In this document: piece by piece, positions 27,242 through 36,269 of the stretch
How the letters are laid out: the number at the start of each line of letters is the position of its first letter
Position numbering within the stretch: position 1 is the stretch's first letter
From: Phycisphaeraceae bacterium
GTDB taxonomy: Bacteria; Planctomycetota; Phycisphaerae; Phycisphaerales; Phycisphaeraceae
DNA: 64,000 nucleotides
Direction: 5' to 3'
Assembly: GCA_020851465.1 (NCBI GenBank)
Contig: JADZCR010000003.1
Span: 310,001-374,000 of the forward strand
Translations under genes and position numbers: made by a program
Notes under the pieces: generated by a model
The model's input: the letters and a program-made list of their open reading frames with translations, nothing else
The model's database searches: none
What the model was told of the DNA's origin: nothing

Positions 27242-29077
27242 GTGTCTAACGACCCCATTATCGGCATCGACCTGGGCACGACCAACAGCCTCGTCGCATG
27301 GTGCGACGAAACCGGCCCCCGCATCATCCCTGACGAGCAGGGGCGCCGCATGTTGCGCAGCGTCGTCCGATTCAACCCTCGGACTGCTGCGGTCGAAGCG
27401 GTAGGCGAGGAAGCTCGGTTACACGCGGTGGAGTTCCCCCACCAAACTGTTTTCAGCATCAAGCGACTGATGGGGAGAGGCCTCGATGACGTGCGTGAGG
27501 ATCTGGCTGCCCTCCCCTATGAAGTGGCTGCGGGCGAGCACAACACCGCACGAGTCAAAATCGGAGAAAAACTACTCAGCCCGCAGGAAATCAGCGCTGT
27601 AACCCTCCGACGGCTGCGAGAGATCGCGGAAAAGCATCTCGGTTGCTCGGTTCGCAAAGCGGTGATCACCGTGCCCGCCTATTTCGATGACGCTCAGCGA
27701 CAGGCGACGCGCGACGCTGGACGAATTGCCGGCCTCGAAGTGCTGCGCATCGTCAACGAACCGACGGCCGCAGCATTGGCGTACAACCTCGGCCAGCGAC
27801 ATCAAGATGCAACGGTCGCGGTCTTTGACCTTGGCGGCGGGACTTTTGATCTGTCCATCCTGCGGCTACAGCATCTTGATGACGGGGCAGGCTCGGTGGA
27901 TCAGGTTCTCGCCACCGATGGTGATACACACCTGGGTGGTGATGACGTCGATCGCATGCTCATCGACCTCGTACAGACAGAGCTGCGGGCCAAATACGGC
28001 AACCTGACCTTTCCGCCATCAACACTGCAAGCACTGCGAACACTCGCAGAAACCAACAAAGTCCGATTGTCCAATGAACCGCAGACAACTTTCGAGCTCA
28101 ACCTGGGACAGGGGCGAACACACCAGCGCACGATAACACAGTACGAGTTTGAAAAGATGATCTCCCCGTGGGTTGAGCGTGCGATCAGCAAATGTCGAGA
28201 TGCATTGCGCAAAGCAAAGCTGACTGTCGAAGATATCGATCGAGTGGTGATGGTTGGTGGCTCGACACGCATTCCGCTGGTGCGAAGGCGCGTTGCGGAA
28301 TTTTTCCAGACCGAGCCTTACACCGCGCTGAATCCCGATGAAGTTGTCGCGCTGGGTGCCGCGGTGCAGGCGTCAATCATCGCAGGCATTAACCGCGGTG
28401 TGTTACTGCTGGATGTGATTCCGCTGTCACTGGGGATCGAAACGATGGGCGGTGCGATGGCCAAGCTCATCACCGCCAACACGACGATTCCCGCGCGAGC
28501 GACGGAGATGTTTTCAACTTATGTCGATGGCCAGACGAACGTGAAAATCCATGTGGTTCAGGGAGAACGCGAACTGGTTCAGGATTGCCGTTCGCTGGGC
28601 CAGTTCGATCTTCGCGGCATTCCGCCAATGCCTGCCGGGCTTCCGAAAATTGAGGTGACATTCCTCGTCGATGCTAACGGAATTCTGAATGTTTCAGCCG
28701 TTGAAAAACGCAGCGAGAAAGCCGCGAGCATCCAGATCGTGCCGAACCACGGTCTGTCACGCGAAGAAGTCGCACGAATGGAAGCACAGAGCGTGCTCCA
28801 TGCGCGAGAGGATATGACCGCACACCGGCTGATCGATCTACGGCTCCATGCGCAAAATGACATCCGTGCCATTGAGCGGCAACTCAAAAAGGTAGGCGAC
28901 CAGATTGACGATGCCTACCGCACGGAGATCGAAACCAAAATCGCTGCGGTACGCGGATTCATGGAAGCGGCCAAGCCCGATCCGGACGCTTTCGCCAATG
29001 CGCTGACGGCAATGGATCACGCGACAGTACGCTTGGCGGAAATCGCGATCAAGCAAACATTGATCGAAGAAACGTGA
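27242..29077 (+). CDS. hscA: Hsp70-family chaperone, HscA-like
   Basis: A 611-residue Hsp70. The N-terminal ATPase domain has [13 protein letters not shown], the linker-proximal [15 protein letters not shown], and [12 protein letters not shown]. The substrate domain contains [40 protein letters not shown] and [16 protein letters not shown]. The LVQDCRSL...[10 protein letters not shown] segment is closer to HscA, which helps release Fe-S clusters from IscU, than to DnaK. The usual HscB, IscU and ferredoxin genes are not nearby, so a role in Fe-S assembly rests on sequence alone. The start is GTG at 27242, after GGAGAAGG about a dozen bases upstream. Confidence 0.9.
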   Translation: MSNDPIIGIDLGTTNSLVAWCDETGPRIIPDEQGRRMLRSVVRFNPRTAAVEAVGEEARLHAVEFPHQTVFSIKRLMGRGLDDVREDLAALPYEVAAGEHNTARVKIGEKLLSPQEISAVTLRRLREIAEKHLGCSVRKAVITVPAYFDDAQRQATRDAGRIAGLEVLRIVNEPTAAALAYNLGQRHQDATVAVFDLGGGTFDLSILRLQHLDDGAGSVDQVLATDGDTHLGGDDVDRMLIDLVQTELRAKYGNLTFPPSTLQALRTLAETNKVRLSNEPQTTFELNLGQGRTHQRTITQYEFEKMISPWVERAISKCRDALRKAKLTVEDIDRVVMVGGSTRIPLVRRRVAEFFQTEPYTALNPDEVVALGAAVQASIIAGINRGVLLLDVIPLSLGIETMGGAMAKLITANTTIPARATEMFSTYVDGQTNVKIHVVQGERELVQDCRSLGQFDLRGIPPMPAGLPKIEVTFLVDANGILNVSAVEKRSEKAASIQIVPNHGLSREEVARMEAQSVLHAREDMTAHRLIDLRLHAQNDIRAIERQLKKVGDQIDDAYRTEIETKIAAVRGFMEAAKPDPDAFANALTAMDHATVRLAEIAIKQTLIEET

Positions 29078-29151
29078 CGGATTAAACCGCAGCAAGCCGC
29101 GCTGCCAACTCGAAAAAACGGAACAAACGGCCGCGATGAGTAACTGGTGAG

Positions 29152-31206
29152 TTACTTCACCGGGGGCAGTTCCATTGCCGACTGAATCACGAGGCCGTGA
29201 TCCCCGACGAGAGACTGGGTGACGCTCACACCGGTCATGCCGTCAAGCTCCACATCGCTGGGGATCAGCGCCTTGAACCCCTCAAAGAGAGCTTTCTTCG
29301 ATTCGCGGCTCGCAGCATTATTGCCGCTATCGAGATCAGGCATCCCGGTTTGCCGCTCGAACTCTCGTGTCATTTCACCGATAAACAATTCACGGAGTAC
29401 CTTCGAGTAGCGATTCATGTCGTTGATTTGCAACCACAAACCGGGCTTCAGCGGCAGCAGCTCCTTGGCACGACGGAAATAGGCTGCCCCACGCATCGCA
29501 GCTTCGCCCTCTGGGGGCGCGCCGAGGGTGTTGAGTGTCGTCTCCACTACGCCGCGACCGATGGACAGAGCGAGAAAACCCTTACCCTTAAAGAGTCCGC
29601 CCTCAAAGTTTCCGTTTGGATCAGTCGCACGATAACCGGTGAAGCCCTGTTCTTCGGCTGGCGCAACCGCATCACCCATCATCGGAGCGAATTGACCGAT
29701 GAGCGCAAAGACACGGTTCCAGATGTCGTCATTCTGCGTGGTCCAGACAAAAGCCATCTTGTTTAGATCAGCAGGCTTAGGCTCCGCGTTCGCCCCGCCT
29801 CCACCCGCCTCCGCCGCCTGTAGTTCAGGAAGATACGAAACCAATGAGTGCTGCTGACCAAAGGCAGAGAGCAAGCTGGCCATGTCGGTACCCAACTGCT
29901 GACCAACAGATTGTTCGATCTGGTCAAACCCTTGTGAAGCTTCCTGACCGAACTCCTGAATGGAAAGAGTTTTGATCAACGTGTATGCCTTGCCAAGGTC
30001 AAAGCTGACGTGTGTATAACCAATCGCAGCAGAGGGAACCCATGCGGGTGGTTCAGCAGGAAGCGGCGGTTGATCCAGCAGTGCCACCAGACCGGGACGT
30101 GGCGCGGGTGCTGATGCAAAGACCGAATTGAGCAATTTGTTGTTCTCAAACGAGCTTCGCATGGCTATCGGCCCCAAGTGAGTCACCCCAAAGGTTTGGA
30201 GAGCCTTTGCAGCTTTCGGATCCTTTCCCGATTTCTGGAGCCATTGAAAAACGGGCCGCGGATCAAAGAACACATCCATGAGTACCAGACCAGAAGGCAA
30301 TGAGGTCGCCAATCCGGGAGTCGTCTGAAGGACGTCAAACGCGTTACGAGGATCCTTGGTTTTATGCGCCATAAGGAAGCGGGCGAATACGCCTTTGGCC
30401 TCCTCGATGCGGGTAATCGCGGCAAAGTCAACCTTTGCGTCGCCTGCGGCCAACTTTTCTCGTACCTGTTCCTGTGATTGCGGGAAAGTATTGCCGATCA
30501 GAAGTCGTCGTCCGTCGCGCACAATCAACAGGTGAGTCTGATCCACAACGATCTTCGGTGCGTTGCGCCGTTTTTCGTCTTGCTCCTTAGTGAAATTTTC
30601 CTGCTCCTCAGGCGTCATTTCGTAATAGTTGTCGGGAATGACGGGATGAAAATCCGTGACCACTTCCGGGACGATCAGGTGCATGACCTTGAAACCTGAG
30701 AGTTCCGTGTCCAGACGCTTGACAGGGTGAGGCTTGTCTTTATTTTCCTCGACAGCCTGCTCGATCGCTTTAACGACACGCTCCGCCAGATCGCCGCCGG
30801 GTTCAACCCACGTCAGACCGACGGACAGCGGAGTCGCTGCACCATCTTGAGGCAGCATGACTAACCCGAAGCCAGCATCGCCCGCGAGGACTTCGTTCCA
30901 GTCCTCAGGTTTGAGGTTGTACTTGCCCATGTCTTTGACGAGTTGTTCCCACTCCCCCTCGCTGGAGTCACGTACCAGGGCCATTGCTTTGGCGATTCGT
31001 TCCTCACTGAGGCCGACAGCACCGAGCTTGGTGTTTTTACGGAGCGTGTTGAGGAATTCATTGCCGTTTGGCACATGAACAATGGCGATGGTTTCCGCCG
31101 GCAGTGCGGTGTGTGACGGAGCCAAGTCGGCCGCAAACGTCGGGGTAGTCAGCACGGCAAGACAGAGCGCGGCAGACAACTTCAAAGGAGAGGTCAACAA
31201 TTTCAT
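29152..31206 (-). CDS. Secreted protein of unknown function, third gene of protease operon
   Basis: A 684-residue exported protein with a clean signal peptide (KLSAALCLAVLTTPTFAAD). It is of mixed alpha/beta character with no enzymatic motif that I can identify. Blocks such as LPAETIAIVHVPNGNEFLNT, ALLDQPPLPAEPPAWVPSAA and GLWLQINDMNRYSKVLRELF recall the DUF3352-like planctomycete secreted proteins, which often appear as long repeated alpha/beta halves, but I hold this weakly. Its ATG overlaps the TGA of the protease gene by four bases, so translation is coupled. A periplasmic or cell-surface role with that protease is the best guess. Confidence 0.8.
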   Translation of the reverse strand: MKLLTSPLKLSAALCLAVLTTPTFAADLAPSHTALPAETIAIVHVPNGNEFLNTLRKNTKLGAVGLSEERIAKAMALVRDSSEGEWEQLVKDMGKYNLKPEDWNEVLAGDAGFGLVMLPQDGAATPLSVGLTWVEPGGDLAERVVKAIEQAVEENKDKPHPVKRLDTELSGFKVMHLIVPEVVTDFHPVIPDNYYEMTPEEQENFTKEQDEKRRNAPKIVVDQTHLLIVRDGRRLLIGNTFPQSQEQVREKLAAGDAKVDFAAITRIEEAKGVFARFLMAHKTKDPRNAFDVLQTTPGLATSLPSGLVLMDVFFDPRPVFQWLQKSGKDPKAAKALQTFGVTHLGPIAMRSSFENNKLLNSVFASAPAPRPGLVALLDQPPLPAEPPAWVPSAAIGYTHVSFDLGKAYTLIKTLSIQEFGQEASQGFDQIEQSVGQQLGTDMASLLSAFGQQHSLVSYLPELQAAEAGGGGANAEPKPADLNKMAFVWTTQNDDIWNRVFALIGQFAPMMGDAVAPAEEQGFTGYRATDPNGNFEGGLFKGKGFLALSIGRGVVETTLNTLGAPPEGEAAMRGAAYFRRAKELLPLKPGLWLQINDMNRYSKVLRELFIGEMTREFERQTGMPDLDSGNNAASRESKKALFEGFKALIPSDVELDGMTGVSVTQSLVGDHGLVIQSAMELPPVK

Positions 31207-32312
31207 GGCTTGGAATCCTTGGTAGGCGTGGGGTTGTTGCCGGTCTTTGGCGCAGCCTGCGCCGCAGCTTTGGGATCCTTGAAAGGAGGTTCGAGGTACG
31301 TCACTCCGTTCTGTGGCTGAGAAGCATCGTACAGGTAACTATCGCGGTGAATCAAGAAGTCCACCAGTTCATTGGATGGAATACCGAATGCCAATCCTTG
31401 AAATGAGGTGGCACCGGCACAGACGACGCCGACTACTTCACCCCGCGCGTTAAAGAGCGGACCACCACTATTGCCGGGGTTGATAGACGCATCAGTCTGA
31501 AGAAGTCGCAGGTGGCCGATCGTGCGTGTTGTCGAGCTGATGATGCCCTGAGTAACCGATCGCTCCAATCCCAGAGGATTACCCACTGCAAAAACCAGAT
31601 CGCCTACGTTTACATCGTCTCGATCGTCAATCGTCACCGGCCGGGGAGGATCACCATCCAGCTCGGTCAGATCCATCTGAAGCAGTGCCAGATCGCGCAA
31701 TGGATGCAGCGCAACGATCCGAACTTTTTTCAGTTCCTTTTTCTGATAGCCCTGCTCTCCGGGTCGAAAGAGCGTCAGCAAGACTTTGGTCTGCCCTTCG
31801 ACCACATGGTAGTTGGTAACGACGTGTCCCTTGTCAGAGATGACGAAACCGCTTCCCAACCCGATCGGCGTCCGGACCATCACCACCGCGTCGCCATGTC
31901 GCTTGACCAGCTCAGAAACTGGTGCCGCTTCGAGCCGCCCGGTGACAAACACGCCCTCGCTGCGCACTTCTTCATCGCTGGCTTTTTTATCCGCCCGCAC
32001 CAGGTCAAGCACCTGATCGGATGGAATTGTGATTGCCTGCTGCCCCAGATCGAGCACCACACCCTGAGTACTTTCACGAAGCAACGTGGCGGAGACCTTT
32101 GCCCCGCCGACGATGGTTACCGTGACTCTTACACCAGCCGGAATCACAGCCGAGGCATCGGCAGCAGGTGCTGGTTGCGTGGCAGGCTGAGCATTGGTGA
32201 AACCCGCAAGAGAAAATACCGTAGCGACGGCAAGCGTGTGGATCGGTATGTATCGAGTAATTGATCGACCCTCTCCCTTGCGGATACGAGTAATAACGAC
32301 TGATTCTTTCAT
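31203..32312 (-). CDS. Secreted trypsin-like serine protease (HtrA/DegP catalytic domain, no PDZ)
   Basis: A 369-residue S1C-type protease. The catalytic triad is visible as H169 (VVTNYHVVEG), D207 (HPLRDLALLQ) and S282 (INPGNSGGPLF). A signal or anchor segment occupies about residues 22-42, and residues 58-105 form a small beta domain (VTVTIVGGAKVSATLL) before the protease. No PDZ domain follows; the last 45 residues are low-complexity and Pro/Lys/Ala-rich. DegP-type enzymes degrade or refold envelope proteins, but without PDZ this one may be a more dedicated protease. Both ends overlap neighbours by ATGA, placing it in the middle of a three-gene operon. Confidence 0.93.
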   Translation of the reverse strand: MKESVVITRIRKGEGRSITRYIPIHTLAVATVFSLAGFTNAQPATQPAPAADASAVIPAGVRVTVTIVGGAKVSATLLRESTQGVVLDLGQQAITIPSDQVLDLVRADKKASDEEVRSEGVFVTGRLEAAPVSELVKRHGDAVVMVRTPIGLGSGFVISDKGHVVTNYHVVEGQTKVLLTLFRPGEQGYQKKELKKVRIVALHPLRDLALLQMDLTELDGDPPRPVTIDDRDDVNVGDLVFAVGNPLGLERSVTQGIISSTTRTIGHLRLLQTDASINPGNSGGPLFNARGEVVGVVCAGATSFQGLAFGIPSNELVDFLIHRDSYLYDASQPQNGVTYLEPPFKDPKAAAQAAPKTGNNPTPTKDSKP

Positions 32313-34489
32313 TTAGAGTCCTTGGCTAAGTAGATGATGAGGCGATCCTGACAAAGCATCGCCAGATCGCGCCCGCCATCACCATCCGCATCAAGACCCA
32401 CTACCGCACGCGGCTCGGCAACCTGTCCTCCACGTCCGCCATCGCCATAGGGGTACGCCTGATTTTCAAATACTGGCCAGGACAGCTCTGATTTCAGTTC
32501 CTTATCCGTTCGCACCAGCAGACTCAACTGATGGCGACGATCGTCGGAAAAAATCACATCTTCCTGCCCGTCACCGGTCGCGTCGGTGATGAACATCCGG
32601 TGAATCGTCGCCTCACGCACCCCGCTCGGCCGCCCGACACGGCTGTCAATACTGTCGATCAACTTCAACTCCCACGGCTCACCACGAGTCAGACGCAGCA
32701 CGCGATCATTATCAATGAGCATCATGCCCAGCACGTTATCGGAAAGCAGTGCGGTTCCGCCGGGAAGTTTAATACTCTCGACCACGCGCAGCACTCCGGA
32801 TTCGTCAGCCCGAAGTCGATGCACGAAACCGCCCCCCTGCTCCAGTGCCCACGCTTCCTTGTCTGATATTGGCACGTAACTGGAGAGACGTTGACCGTCC
32901 GTGAGCATGATCTGATCGGTGGGTTGAAGATCATCACCCAGCCACTGAAGCACACCATCGGTCAATCGTGCAAGCCGCAGCTTGCCTGCCTGCGTAATCA
33001 ATTGAAACTCACCCAGGTCGATCTTCGCTAAATGAGCAGGTTCAGTCGTCACGGTCTTGCCGTCCTTGATGACGGCGAGTTTGGCACCGGTTGAGTAGCT
33101 CTGTTGCACGAGCAGACGGTCACCACCCGTCCATAACACACGCTCCGCCTTAGCCCCGACACCAGTGAACCGAGTGGCCTTCGGTTCTTTCTGGCCGGCT
33201 TCCCATACATAGAGGTCGAGATTGTCTCCGACTCGCTGCGCCCACCAAGTGGTCGTACCGGTTGTGTCGAGAGCGAGAATGCGTCGATCCACCACATCCG
33301 CAGACTGGGGCATTGGCTGCGGATAGGAAAATCGGCCACCCTCCCATTTGCTGATGTGAAGATCCGCGGCATCTTTTGCCCACAGCAGCAATGTGCCGGG
33401 TGCGCCCTGCGGTGCTGCCATTCCGCGTACATTGCCGACTATCGGGAAACTCTGCTCATTCAGCCATCCGGTCTCACCCAGTGGCGCGACACGGAGACGC
33501 GGCTGCGCAGGATCGACAGCAACGATATTGGGCTTGCCATCGAGAGTAATCCCGGTCCACACTGCTTTGGCCCCTGCTGGCATCGGTAATGCTTCGACCT
33601 TTCCCAGCGGATTCACTTTACCCTTACCCATTGCATAACGGCGGACGAGACCTTCCTGTGTTCCGCCGAGCAAGAGAAGCTCCGCGGGTTTTCCTTTAAT
33701 CGCCAGAGATTCGAGGCCTTGAATAGGCTGATCGAACAAGACCTGTGCAGGTAAAAGTTTTCCGGCGACACACTCATACCATCGCACGGTCTGCTTGTTC
33801 ACCGGCGACCATTCGACGAGATCAAGGTCACCGTCACCGTCGAGATCGAGCAGTCGCCAGTAAAACCGACCTCGCTGCTCACGAGGCATCATCCATGCTG
33901 GTCGGCTACCCGCTTCGAGTAGGAGCGTCTGAACTCCCTGGTCGTAGCTCATCAGCAGCTCAGGCTGACCAGCCGGAGTATTGCGGAACAATAGCGTTTT
34001 CTCCCGGCCGCTAATCGTGCCTGCCAGCAAATCCCAAGATTGTGATTTTTTCCAAGCTGTTTTGGCGTTGTCTTTCGCCTCGCTTTTGTAAACCAGCACT
34101 CGGTTGGCGGGCATACCAAGAACGATCAACTCCTTCAATTTATCACCGTCAAGATCTTCGGCGATTGCATCCGCAGGCAGGTCGTCCAGTGCTACTTCTT
34201 CCTTGGTCCACTCTGGAGCCATGGGTAACTCGTTGACACGATCGGGATCGGGCTTGGCCGGCTGATCGCGTTTACCAACGGGCTGCCAACGGTAGATATC
34301 GAGGCGGGATTGGCGCGTGTTGATCACGACCAATTCATCCCGGCCGTCGTTATTCAGATCGGCAGCCAGCACGCGAAAAGGCATGCCTTCCTGGTTAATA
34401 ACGCGCATCCCCTGCCAGCCGGATAACTGCGCAGAGACAGAGGCGGTCAAGCTAACGCTGATCACGGTAGAGGCAAGAAGTTTCAACAA
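32309..34489 (-). CDS. Secreted FG-GAP/VCBS-repeat protein, first gene of protease operon
   Basis: A 726-residue exported protein with a signal peptide (LLASTVISVSLTASVSAQ). It carries several FG-GAP-type calcium loops: ADLNNDGRDELVVIN near residue 45, EDLDGDKLKELIVLG near 115, LDLDGDGDLDLVEWSP near 215, DATGDGQEDVIFSDD near 640 and LDADGDGGRDLAMLC near 700. These suggest an integrin-like beta-propeller in two parts. The start codon is TTG at 34489, preceded by AAGG. Its TGA overlaps the protease ATG. Possible roles are surface scaffold, ligand binding or protease substrate recruitment; none is demonstrated by sequence. Confidence 0.85.
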   Translation of the reverse strand: MLKLLASTVISVSLTASVSAQLSGWQGMRVINQEGMPFRVLAADLNNDGRDELVVINTRQSRLDIYRWQPVGKRDQPAKPDPDRVNELPMAPEWTKEEVALDDLPADAIAEDLDGDKLKELIVLGMPANRVLVYKSEAKDNAKTAWKKSQSWDLLAGTISGREKTLLFRNTPAGQPELLMSYDQGVQTLLLEAGSRPAWMMPREQRGRFYWRLLDLDGDGDLDLVEWSPVNKQTVRWYECVAGKLLPAQVLFDQPIQGLESLAIKGKPAELLLLGGTQEGLVRRYAMGKGKVNPLGKVEALPMPAGAKAVWTGITLDGKPNIVAVDPAQPRLRVAPLGETGWLNEQSFPIVGNVRGMAAPQGAPGTLLLWAKDAADLHISKWEGGRFSYPQPMPQSADVVDRRILALDTTGTTTWWAQRVGDNLDLYVWEAGQKEPKATRFTGVGAKAERVLWTGGDRLLVQQSYSTGAKLAVIKDGKTVTTEPAHLAKIDLGEFQLITQAGKLRLARLTDGVLQWLGDDLQPTDQIMLTDGQRLSSYVPISDKEAWALEQGGGFVHRLRADESGVLRVVESIKLPGGTALLSDNVLGMMLIDNDRVLRLTRGEPWELKLIDSIDSRVGRPSGVREATIHRMFITDATGDGQEDVIFSDDRRHQLSLLVRTDKELKSELSWPVFENQAYPYGDGGRGGQVAEPRAVVGLDADGDGGRDLAMLCQDRLIIYLAKDSK

Positions 34490-34794
34490 AGGCAGGCCTT
34501 AATGTAAAGAGAATGTTGCAACAGCATTCACTGATCACCGTGTGACACAGATGAAGTTTACTTCACGTGCTGTATCGGATAAATCGTGTCAGTCTTCGCA
34601 TCTACCCCATTTTTACCTATTTACTGATCTCGCATAGTCAGCAACATAGACGATGGACAGGCATGTAAAGTTCACAAAAGCTTGAGATTTACACGATTTA
34701 GACGTAGCATAGATGGGTGCGATCTACTGTCATCTCGTGTGCCACGCGGGGGCGGTCGGTACAGATTGAAATTGTTCTTGTGGGGATCAAAGCC
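34490..34794. other. AT-rich divergent intergenic region
   Basis: 305 bases between the divergent FG-GAP operon and the secreted protein at 34795. It is clearly lower in GC than the surroundings. It contains a 10-base palindrome TGTTGCAACA at 34514-34523 close to the FG-GAP gene and the short motif ACACGATTTAGA at 34691-34702. It must hold two promoters, but no convincing -35/-10 pair could be fixed. Confidence 0.5.
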
Positions 34795-35970
34795 ATGAAA
34801 CTGTTAGCAACGGGTGTTCTACTGTTCGCTGTTTTAATCATCGCAAATCCATTGCGTGCCAATGAAACCGACCAGTTCACTCTCCCTGCGGATAAAGAGT
34901 TTGTGGACTTGGGCCATTATTTCTCCGTTGTTCACTACCGGGTAATCAAAAATGCGGTGGATGAAGTTAACCGGAAGATTACAACCGCTCTAAAAACGAA
35001 GGATCCCGTCATCCGCAAGGAGACGCTGGCACGTCTCCAGTCACCCGGCATGCTGGCGGACGAAATCCGTAATCAGTACAAGCCCGGGTTCTTCGACATG
35101 ATGGACCTTGAGGGGGTCCTGCACGCCAAACGGAATCAGGCAAATTTTCCTGGCAAATTACTGGCTTACAAAACCCGCCAATGGATCTATTCCGATACGC
35201 ATCTACCCATCGACCCACGCAAAGCGGTGCTTCTTTTCCAGTCTTCAACCGTCAAACTCTACGGCACGTACATGGGAGTGGATAAAATTTCTCACTTTCA
35301 CGACTTGGGGCACATCTACTACAAGCAGTATCTATCCGCAATCACCAACGGTTTGTCGCCTGAAGAAGCAGAAAAATCTACGCTTAACGCCTTCGTAAAC
35401 GGCCCAATTTCCGAACGCGGTGCAATCGGATCATTCGCAACCGGCGTTTATTCCAATGCGGACCTTGCTGCCAACTTCGTAGGTTTCAAGTTTTACCGAA
35501 ATCTGACAGAACCAGAGCGGCTCAAAGGTGTGGTGCGACCGCCTATGGTCGTAAAAAACGGGGATCTATGGCAGCTCAATACGCAGATGACGGAATCTTC
35601 GAACTTTTTTCAGTGGTTTGTGTCCGACCACTTCAATGAAGCACTCAACCCCTGCATCTATGAAGCAGGTATGCGGGGGCCTATTTCGCGACGACTTGAG
35701 CGTAACGCGACAACGATCCTCGCTGTCTATGCCAATCCGATCACCAAGCAACCGCGCAGTCGAGAATGGTTCGAAAAAAAGGCGGAAGAAACTTTCTATT
35801 ACTATGGTGAGTATTACGGTCACTCAGATCCCGGCACAACGAATGTAACTATCAGTAAATACTGCTTTGGCAATCAACCAGCACCTGCGAATACCGCTTC
35901 GAAAGAGACCGTAAAACCTTTAGAACGACCACGGCCATTCGCCCCCGGATCGGTCAGTTCAACCAAATAG
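34795..35970 (+). CDS. Secreted protein of unknown function with HDLGH motif
   Basis: A 391-residue exported protein. The ATG at 34795 opens a signal peptide (LLATGVLLFAVLIIANPLRA); a longer in-frame version from 34717 would mask it. The mature part is rich in aromatic and charged residues. The block YMGVDKISHFHDLGHIYYKQ contains closely spaced His residues that could bind metal, but I cannot assign a family. A Pro-rich tail closes it. GC and codon use are lower than in the neighbours. It stands alone, divergent from the FG-GAP operon and upstream of the DUF11 lipoprotein gene. Confidence 0.75.
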   Translation: MKLLATGVLLFAVLIIANPLRANETDQFTLPADKEFVDLGHYFSVVHYRVIKNAVDEVNRKITTALKTKDPVIRKETLARLQSPGMLADEIRNQYKPGFFDMMDLEGVLHAKRNQANFPGKLLAYKTRQWIYSDTHLPIDPRKAVLLFQSSTVKLYGTYMGVDKISHFHDLGHIYYKQYLSAITNGLSPEEAEKSTLNAFVNGPISERGAIGSFATGVYSNADLAANFVGFKFYRNLTEPERLKGVVRPPMVVKNGDLWQLNTQMTESSNFFQWFVSDHFNEALNPCIYEAGMRGPISRRLERNATTILAVYANPITKQPRSREWFEKKAEETFYYYGEYYGHSDPGTTNVTISKYCFGNQPAPANTASKETVKPLERPRPFAPGSVSSTK

Positions 35971-36086
35971 CGCGCAGAACATCAAATTGGTTGCTATGAT
36001 GAACCCAGAAGGTAACGGAAGCGGCTAAATACTCAGAGCCGGGGGATGTGGGCTTCAACGAGGATAACGAGATGGGGATCCAGGGA

Positions 36087-36137
36087 AAATGTCGGGTATG
36101 GCCGGATAACCCGGCATGCGTATCCGTCGGAACATTT
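36087..36137 (+). promoter_or_regulatory. Nested hairpin in the leader of the DUF11 lipoprotein gene
   Basis: Three helices can nest: AAATGT (36087-36092) with ACATTT (36132-36137), GGGTAT (36094-36099) with GTATCC (36120-36125, two G-U pairs), and GCCGG (36101-36105) with CCGGC (36111-36115) around loop ATAAC. It lies in a 299-base gap before a gene that appears strongly expressed. A smaller hairpin (CGGCT/AGCCG) sits at 36022-36041. It does not match any riboswitch class I can recall. I infer it is transcribed as part of the leader. Confidence 0.45.
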
Positions 36138-36176
36138 CGGGGACTACCCAGTCTTGCTGATCTGGTAATCTTACCG

Positions 36177-36194
36177 CGGCGTCGCGTGACGCCG
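36177..36194 (+). promoter_or_regulatory. Perfect 7-bp hairpin in the leader (possible attenuator or stabiliser)
   Basis: CGGCGTC pairs with GACGCCG around loop GCGT, 76 bases before the DUF11 lipoprotein start. A T-run (TTTTTT) follows about 17 bases later, inside a second weak pairing (CCCT with AGGG). It is too distant from the T-run for a standard terminator, but termination control or mRNA stabilisation is possible. Confidence 0.4.
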
Positions 36195-36269
36195 GGATTC
36201 GTCTGTTCCCTGATTTTTTGAAGGGGGCGTCACTCTCTTCAGGGGAATGTTTCTATTAAGGGGTCTCAA

